Source: an uncultured Pseudomonadota bacterium
GTDB taxonomy: Bacteria > Lernaellota > Lernaellaia > Lernaellales > Lernaellaceae
DNA length: 13,277 nt
Reading direction: 5' to 3'
NCBI GenBank assembly: GCA_937967875.1
Contig: CALBTQ010000619.1
Coordinates: 1-13,277 of the forward strand
The position numbers and the translations under genes are program-made. Below, in pieces: positions 1 to 5,163 of the stretch. The notes beneath the pieces were generated by a model. It was not told the origin of the DNA. It saw only the letters and a list, made by a program, of their open reading frames with translations, and made no database searches. The stretch's first letter is position 1; every line of letters begins with the position of its first letter.

Positions 1-44
1 ATCGTATTCGGTGACTGGAGTTCAGACGTGTGCTCTTCCGATCT
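1..44 (-). other. Illumina TruSeq-type adapter with index (artefact)
   Basis: Positions 11-44 are the standard TruSeq read-2/index adapter in the orientation beginning GTGACTGGAGTTCAGACGTG and ending CTCTTCCGATCT. Positions 3-10 are the reverse complement of an 8-base index, CGAATACG, and positions 1-2 match the start of the constant sequence beyond the index. This is library construction sequence, so genomic sequence begins at 45. A plus-strand reading frame that opens here gives the contaminant peptide VQTCALPI and should not be annotated. Confidence 0.98.
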
Positions 45-1604
45 GTCGTCGCCGACGGGCAGGATTTTATCCTCGGCGACGCCATGCTCAAAAAGGAAAC
101 CGCGCCGTCGCGCTTCGTCGGCGTAATCGCCTTGCGCCAGGCGGATCTGCTCGTCGGGATAAACGTTTATCGCGCCCTGTCCGTCCACCGGGCACACCGA
201 CTCGCATAGGCCGCAGCCGTTGCAGTGACGACGGTCGATGTAGGGTCGGCGCTTACCCTGTTCGTTTTCGGCGAAGTAGATGGCGTTGTACGGGCACGCT
301 TCGTCGCAGACGAGACAAAATTTATCGGCGGCCCAGACGACGCACCGTTGTTGATCGATGATCGCCGTGCCGATTTTCGCGTAACGTTTCTGGTACAGCG
401 GCACGTCGCGCAGCGCGCCGGTCGGGCATACCTGTCCGCATACGTTGCACCCCTGATCGCAACCGGCCAGACGCATCTGATGACGCGGAGCCCACAGGCC
501 TTCGAGGCCGCCCTCGCCCCAATCGGGTTGCAGCGTATTGGTCGGACAAGCTTTGACGCACTGACCGCAACGAATGCAACGCTTGAGGAAATCGTCTTCG
601 GGCAACGCGGCCGGGGGACGCAGCAGCTTGTCGGGACGCGCTGCCCGCGCCGGATTGGAGCGAAAGAGCAACGCGCCGAACGCGCCGCCGGCCAACCCGA
701 CGAGAAAACGACGCCGGCCGACATCCAACGGTTGCGCCAAACGCGGCAGCGGCGAAGAAAAACGGAAGGCCGTCACGCCCAGGTGGCAATCGTCGACGCA
801 ATTCCAGCACAGGATGCACTCGGCCGGATCGTATTGAAATTCGTCGTCGAAAATCGCGCCGGTTTCGCAGGTGCGTTTGCATTTGCCGTCGTGATCGCAA
901 GTCGCGCCGACCTGTCGCCGCACCGGCGAAAGGCGCGCGAACAAGCCCAGCAGCGCGCCCAACGGACAGAGACTGCGGCACCAGAAACGGCGCTGCAGAC
1001 GGTTGAACATGAGGATCGTGATGAAGATGATCGCCGCGGCCAGCGAGCCGGACGAAAAAAGCGGCTGATGCAAATCGGCGTAATAGAGCCTCACCCAATC
1101 GGCTTTCAAGGCGACGGGGCGCAGCACGTCGAGCCCGGCATTGGCCAGCAACATCGCGGCTGGATGCAACAGATATGTCGCGGCGCGCGTGAACAAGGCA
1201 ATGGGATCGAGCAGAAAGGTCAGTCCGTAGCCGAAGGCGGCGGCGACGAGAATGACGATCAGGTTGACATACTTGAGGCCGCGTCCGACGCGTTGGGCGT
1301 TGGGCCAGCGGCGTTTGCGCCGTTTGTAGAGCAGATCGTCGGTCAGTTCGATCGTCGTGCCCAGGGGGCAGATCCAGCCGCAGAAAAAACGGCCGAGCAA
1401 CGCAGTAAGCGCGAGCATAACGATCGCGGCGAACAAACCGCCGACAACGGTGCGCGCGGCGATGCTCGCGCCGATGAGCAACAACGGATCGAGACGCAAA
1501 AACAAATCGACCGGCAGCCTGGCCTTTAGGGGAAACGTGGTCAGCGCGATGAGCACCGCGAACAACGCGAGAAACAGCAGTTGTACGGCGCGGCGCAGTT
1601 TCAT
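45..1604 (-). CDS. NapH/NapG-like fused membrane polyferredoxin, 3' partial
   Basis: Predicted membrane-anchored electron-transfer protein with many [4Fe-4S] clusters. It has 520 codons in the insert and no stop; the C-terminus is lost at the adapter. ATG at 1604 follows GAGGAGG by 3 nt. Residues 1-215 resemble NapH: about four hydrophobic segments (roughly 5-23, 38-71, 114-134, 183-200), CGWICPLG at 75-82 and a second CxxxCP at 209-214. An atypical Cys group (236, 242, 246) and a ferredoxin motif (C263, C266, C269, C273) follow. A new module then starts with GRRRFLVGLAGG at 296-307, twin-arginine plus hydrophobic, followed by NapG/MauM-like motifs at C343-C353, C382-C393, C421-C437 and C461-C471. 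It lies 8 bp after the DUF362 gene, so the two are probably co-transcribed. The substrate and redox partner are unknown. A quinol-linked role is inferred from NapH/NapG only; no nap catalytic gene is present. Confidence 0.88.
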
Positions 1605-1612
1605 AAACCTCC

Positions 1613-2527
1613 TCAAGCCGAACGCAGGTTGCTTAAATCGGAGCTACCCAGGGCCATTTCCTCGGCGATTTTAATGTAGGGAACCTGATGCGGCTTGTAG
1701 TTTTTACCGTTCCAACTCGACAGCGACAAACCGAAGGAATCGATGGCGACCGGATCGAAGCCGCCGATGATCGTCTGCAGATGGCGCACCTCGCCGGGCC
1801 CGCCGGGGCCGCCGGTGGCCAGCACGCGCGTGGCGTCGAGAATGGTGAACTTGAGTCGTTTTTCGTTGTAGATGTAGGTTCCGAAATCGGCGATGGCCTG
1901 GTGCATGTTGAAGGTCGAATGCCATTCCTGTCGGTTCTTGACCGCACCCATCCAGTTTTTCAGACCCATGGAGACGATCGCGCCGCCATGGCTTTTAGCC
2001 ATGGGCGCGTTGATCAGCGCATCGCATTCGAGAATCGCCTTCATCACCTGCGTGCGTTTGAGCTGCCGCCCGTTGGGGATGACGACGTCGCCGAAAAATT
2101 TTTCGTTTTTCACCCATTGTACGAACACGTCGTCGAGCCCGGCCAGCGCCTCGACGATGCCGCTGCGCACCTTGCACAACGGCGCGGGATGCACGGGATT
2201 GTCCAGTACCTGCACCTGCTTCGCGCCGGCCTCCAAGGCCAGTTCGGCGAGCGTGCGGATAACGACGGTGTCGGTGTTGGACGAGCGCAGCGGCGCGGTG
2301 GCGAAGCCCATGTTCGGCTTGATGACGACCTTGTCGCCCTTGGAGATAAATTTATTGATGCCGCCGAGGCGCTCGACGATCTTGCGCACGGTGGCGGCCT
2401 GTTCGCCCTTAAAGGCGACCACGCGCGGATCGGCGGCGGCCATGGCGAGTTCGGTCAACGGCGGCGCGGTGACGACCACGCCGGTCGCGGCAATCATCTG
2501 CAACATTTGGCGGCGGGTAATGTCCAT
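1613..2527 (-). CDS. DUF362 domain protein with Tat signal
   Basis: A 304-residue protein of the DUF362 family, whose biochemical function is not established. I chose ATG at 2527 because GGAGA lies 4 nt upstream; a GTG at 2539 would add four residues (MGEE) but would place that ribosome-binding site inside the gene. The N-terminus, MDITRRQMLQMIAATG, is a twin-arginine signal followed by a short hydrophobic stretch and an AMAA-like cleavage region, so export to the periplasm as a folded protein is likely. Family-like features are VVIKPNMGF, the DALINAPMAKSHG region and GLKNWMGAVKNR. There is no ferredoxin motif, unlike some DUF362 members. The stop codon overlaps the ribosome-binding site of the polyferredoxin gene, pointing to a coupled pair. 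Related proteins are often annotated only as DUF362 or as iron-sulfur proteins, and I cannot assign a substrate. Confidence 0.88.
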   Translation of the reverse strand: MDITRRQMLQMIAATGVVVTAPPLTELAMAAADPRVVAFKGEQAATVRKIVERLGGINKFISKGDKVVIKPNMGFATAPLRSSNTDTVVIRTLAELALEAGAKQVQVLDNPVHPAPLCKVRSGIVEALAGLDDVFVQWVKNEKFFGDVVIPNGRQLKRTQVMKAILECDALINAPMAKSHGGAIVSMGLKNWMGAVKNRQEWHSTFNMHQAIADFGTYIYNEKRLKFTILDATRVLATGGPGGPGEVRHLQTIIGGFDPVAIDSFGLSLSSWNGKNYKPHQVPYIKIAEEMALGSSDLSNLRSA

Positions 2528-2556
2528 CTCTTCTCCCACGTTTCTATTTTTATCGG

Positions 2557-2585
2557 TTTGTACACTGTTCGTTGCGGCCGGGCAA
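2557..2585 (-). promoter_or_regulatory. Possible sigma70-like promoter for the DUF362 gene
   Basis: The 60-bp gap between the PHP gene and the DUF362 gene reads, on the minus strand, TTGCCC (2585-2580), a 17-bp spacer, then TACAAA (2562-2557), about 30 bp upstream of the ATG. Both hexamers are imperfect. It would let the redox pair be expressed separately from the eIF2B-like/PHP pair. Confidence 0.25.
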
Positions 2586-2587
2586 GT

Positions 2588-3460
2588 TCACGCCAGCGCG
2601 GCGATCGCCTCGCGCAGCCGTTGAGCGACAATATAATCATTATGCTCGATTTCGCCCAGCTTGACAGCCGCCTTGATCGCCCGGCCGTGAAAGTCGCTGC
2701 CGGCGGTGTACAGCAAACCGTAGCGATCGGCCAGAGAACGCCAGTGCGCACCCCGGGGGGCGTCGTGGTAGGAGCAGTAGGCTTCGACGCCCAACAGCCC
2801 GGCGACGATCATCTCGCGCAACGCCGCTTCGCTCAGATCGCGCGGATGGGCGACCACCGGCAGGATGTGCAAGGAGCGCAAGCGGGCGATGGTGTCCAGC
2901 GCCGGCAGCGCGGCATCGCCGACGTCGGCCGGTCCGCCGTTGGCCAGCACCTCGAAATAGAAATGAACGTAGCGGTTGTCGCATTTCGCACCGGTGCGAT
3001 AGGGCTCGATGAGCGGATGATGATGATTCGCCGGATTCTCCACGATCGCCTCGTAGAAACTCGACGCGGTGGGCATCTTGCCGCCGGCGTGTTTGTGCAC
3101 GCGTTCCCAGGTCAGTTCGAGGCCCAGATCGTTGAAGCGCCGTGTGCGTCGATGGGCGATTTCGGCGAAGACGGCAGCGATATCCGCGAACCAGGCGCTT
3201 GTCGGTTTGTCGAACGGATCTACGCCGTAGCCGAGCATGTGGATATCCACGCCGTTGAGCTCGGTGTTGATCTCGACGGCCGGAATGAACTCGACGCCGG
3301 TTTTCTGCGACAATTCGAAACCGACCGGCAACGATGCAAGTGTGTTGTGATCGGCGAAGGCGATGCAGCGCAGGCCGAGAGCGTGGCTCATCTCGAAAAT
3401 ATCCGCCGGCGTGTGTTGGCCGTCGGCGCTGGCGTCGGTGTGAATATGCAGATCGACCAT
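2588..3460 (-). CDS. PHP-domain metal-dependent phosphoesterase
   Basis: A 290-residue protein of the PHP (polymerase and histidinol phosphatase) superfamily, probably a cytoplasmic metal-dependent phosphoesterase. Metal-binding motifs are in the expected order: DLHIHTDAS at 3-11 (H5, H7), ADHN at 36-39, AVEINTE around E63, H74, AHPRD at 204-208 and the C-terminal GSDFHG at 254-259 (D256, H258). The length fits stand-alone PHP phosphoesterases of the YciV/TrpH type, but the insert at about 105-170, with HHHP at 147-149, is longer than in minimal members. The ATG overlaps the stop of the upstream eIF2B-like gene in TAATG, so translation is probably coupled. The reading frame stays open upstream of this ATG, but that extension is antisense-like noise over the eIF2B-like gene. 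The substrate is unknown; nucleotide or sugar phosphates are possible given the neighbour. Confidence 0.88.
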   Translation of the reverse strand: MVDLHIHTDASADGQHTPADIFEMSHALGLRCIAFADHNTLASLPVGFELSQKTGVEFIPAVEINTELNGVDIHMLGYGVDPFDKPTSAWFADIAAVFAEIAHRRTRRFNDLGLELTWERVHKHAGGKMPTASSFYEAIVENPANHHHPLIEPYRTGAKCDNRYVHFYFEVLANGGPADVGDAALPALDTIARLRSLHILPVVAHPRDLSEAALREMIVAGLLGVEAYCSYHDAPRGAHWRSLADRYGLLYTAGSDFHGRAIKAAVKLGEIEHNDYIVAQRLREAIAALA

Positions 3461-4302
3461 TACCGCAACATGATCCTTTCCGCGGGGCGAAACGCGCCCT
3501 GTTCGCTGAAGGCGATGGAAATCAGCGGTAAGGGCGTCACGTCGAAATAGCGATTGATGGCCGCCGGGGCGAGCTTGGCCGGCAAGTCCAATTCTTTGGC
3601 GGCATGATCGTTCATGGCGAACAAGGCGGCACGTTCGGCGGATAGATGACGGCGCGAAGTGAGGACCGCAGCCAGGAAAATATTCGCCTCGTGACAGGCC
3701 AGGGCCAGGGCGTAGGTGCCCGCTTTGTTGACCAGGCCGGAGGGCAGCAACGCATCGCAACCGACGAGCACCGCGTCGACTTTTTGCTCGACGAGAATCG
3801 CGGGCAACAGCGCGTCGGCCACGACGCTGACCTGCAGTCCGACTTCGCTGAGCATGACGGCTTGATCGACGCCCTCGTTCAGCGGGCGCGATTCGGCGAT
3901 GATGATGCGCGCACCGGTTTTGGCGAGCACCTCGCGCACCATGCGGCTGCGCGAAAGCGTGGCCACGCAGCGAAAATCGTAGAAGTGCCGCACGGCGGTC
4001 GCCACCGCCTGTTCCATCGCCGCGATCGTCTGTTTTTGATAGGCATCGAGATAAACCAGCAGCGCGGCGCGGTCCATACCGTCGGCGACGCACTCGCGTA
4101 GGTCTTCGCCGAGGTTGATGATCTCGGCCATGCTGGCGTGCGCCCGGCGCAGACGATCGGTGTATTCCAGCAACTGTTCCGGCGTGGTGTCGGTGCGGCG
4201 GCAGATGGCGATCAGGAAATCGACCGCCGCCGACGTGACGCTGGTGGCGCCGTGACGATTGTCGTCGAGAATCGATGCGAATTTCCACTCCAATTTGTCC
4301 AT
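3460..4302 (-). CDS. eIF2B alpha/beta/delta-like (MtnA/R15P isomerase superfamily) protein
   Basis: A 280-residue protein of the superfamily that includes eIF2B alpha/beta/delta subunits, methylthioribose-1-phosphate isomerase (MtnA) and ribose-1,5-bisphosphate isomerase. An N-terminal helical region (about 1-105) precedes a Rossmann-like core with ATLSRSRMV (114-122), AESRPLNEG (136-144), the GCDALLPSG loop (181-189) and NKAGTYALA (192-200). D183 lines up with the catalytic Asp of the isomerases, but the position of their catalytic Cys appears to be Ser117. It may therefore not be an MtnA-type isomerase, and I give it no symbol. The ATG at 4302 has no clear Shine-Dalgarno; a TACAAT hexamer sits about 8 bp upstream on the coding strand, so a short-leader transcript is possible. 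It overlaps the PHP gene by 1 nt. Confidence 0.82.
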   Translation of the reverse strand: MDKLEWKFASILDDNRHGATSVTSAAVDFLIAICRRTDTTPEQLLEYTDRLRRAHASMAEIINLGEDLRECVADGMDRAALLVYLDAYQKQTIAAMEQAVATAVRHFYDFRCVATLSRSRMVREVLAKTGARIIIAESRPLNEGVDQAVMLSEVGLQVSVVADALLPAILVEQKVDAVLVGCDALLPSGLVNKAGTYALALACHEANIFLAAVLTSRRHLSAERAALFAMNDHAAKELDLPAKLAPAAINRYFDVTPLPLISIAFSEQGAFRPAERIMLR

Positions 4303-4309
4303 GAACTTA

Positions 4310-4338
4310 TTGTATCAAAACTGCAACCGTCGTATATT
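4310..4338 (+). promoter_or_regulatory. Possible promoter of the cinA-like gene
   Basis: In the 60-bp divergent gap, TTGTAT (4310-4315), a 17-bp spacer and TATATT (4333-4338) precede the cinA-like ATG by about 25 bp. The -10 is a good match and the -35 a weak one. The same gap must also hold the start signals of the eIF2B-like gene on the other strand. Confidence 0.3.
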
Positions 4339-4362
4339 GGAAAAAACCTCAGGAGAAGCAAA

Positions 4363-5163
4363 ATGCCGCGAGTGGAAGTTTTGGCGGTCGGACGCGAGTT
4401 GTTGACCGGTCGTACGCTGGAATCCAACGCCAATTGGATCGCCCGCCGGGTTTCGACCCTGGGCGGACGTTTGAGCCGCATCGCCATCGTCGACGACGCC
4501 GTCGAGGCGATCGCCGGGGAAATTCAAACCGCCAAGAAAAACGGTGCCGACGTGCTGCTGATCACCGGCGGCCTGGGGCCGACGTTCGACGATATGACCC
4601 TGGCCGGCCTGGCTGCTGCGGCCGGCGTGGAACTGCTTGCCGATCCGCAAGCGCTGCAGTTCATCGAGGAAAAATACGACGACCTGCACCTCGAAGGGCA
4701 CGTGCCGGTCGGCGGCCTGACGCCGGAGCGCGAGAAGATGGCGCATATCCCGGCGGGCGCGCAGTGGTTTGACAATCCGGTCGGCACGGCGCCGGGCGTG
4801 CGATTGGATTGGGACGGCATGACGGTGTTTTGCTTCCCCGGCGTGCCGCGCGAAATCTGGGCCATGTTCGATCTGGCGGCCAGCGAGTTTCTCGCCAAGT
4901 TGTTCGGCCGCAGCGGTTTCGCCGAGGTGACCTTCCCCACCGACGAGCAGGACGAATCGTTGCTGACGCGCATCGCGCAGAAATTGAGCGCGGAGTATCC
5001 GGGCCTGTACGTAAAGACGAATCCGACCTACTTCGGCGACGCCGACGGTTTAAAGATCACCTTGTCGCTGTGGTCGGAGGATCGTGAAACGGCGGAGCGG
5101 ATCGTCCACGAGGCGCTCGCGAAACTCGAAGCGGAACTGGCGGAGAACGCTACCCGCGAATAA
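4363..5163 (+). CDS. CinA-family MoCF-domain protein (COG1058 type)
   Basis: A 266-residue protein consisting of the molybdopterin-binding/MoCF fold of CinA. Recognisable motifs are GRELLTGRTLESNANWIARR (10-29), LLITGGLGPTFDDMT (65-79), DNPVGTAPG (137-145) and FPGVPREI (158-165). In CinA proteins this N-terminal domain is linked to ADP-ribose/NMN pyrophosphatase activity and NAD-related repair. The C-terminal PncC-type NMN deamidase domain of full-length CinA is absent, so this is the short stand-alone form. ATG at 4363 is chosen because AGGAGAA lies just upstream; the frame is open further 5' to 4138, but that part is antisense to the eIF2B-like gene. The 3' end overlaps the convergent M16 gene by 14 nt. 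A molybdenum-cofactor role is the main alternative, but no moa or moe gene is nearby. Confidence 0.85.
   Translation: MPRVEVLAVGRELLTGRTLESNANWIARRVSTLGGRLSRIAIVDDAVEAIAGEIQTAKKNGADVLLITGGLGPTFDDMTLAGLAAAAGVELLADPQALQFIEEKYDDLHLEGHVPVGGLTPEREKMAHIPAGAQWFDNPVGTAPGVRLDWDGMTVFCFPGVPREIWAMFDLAASEFLAKLFGRSGFAEVTFPTDEQDESLLTRIAQKLSAEYPGLYVKTNPTYFGDADGLKITLSLWSEDRETAERIVHEALAKLEAELAENATRE

Noticed and set aside
1-44. Terminal inverted repeat as a sign of a linear replicon, phage end or transposon
   Set aside because: The repeat is the TruSeq adapter with an index; the sequence identity and position at the very ends explain it fully.
11-361. Plus-strand 116-codon frame beginning in the adapter
   Set aside because: It starts with the known adapter-derived peptide VQTCALPI and then runs antisense to the polyferredoxin cysteine motifs.
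225-1529. Plus-strand 434-codon frame
   Set aside because: It lies entirely antisense to the polyferredoxin gene, whose minus-strand frame has conserved CxxCxxC motifs. The plus frame is Arg/Gln/Ala-rich, low-complexity coding typical of GC-rich shadows.
45-1604. A genuine nitrate-reductase (nap) or methylamine (mau) locus
   Set aside because: Only the NapH/NapG/MauM-like electron-transfer modules are present; no napA, napB or mau structural gene lies in the insert, so the pathway name would be unsupported.
1688-3550. Plus-strand 620-codon frame
   Set aside because: It is antisense across the DUF362 and PHP genes, both of which have clear family motifs. There is no recognisable domain or ribosome-binding site.
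2588-4288. A 566-residue reading of the PHP gene with a long N-terminal extension
   Set aside because: The extension overlaps the eIF2B-like gene out of frame and is Arg-rich noise. The PHP fold starts at MVDLHIHTD with the TAATG coupled start.
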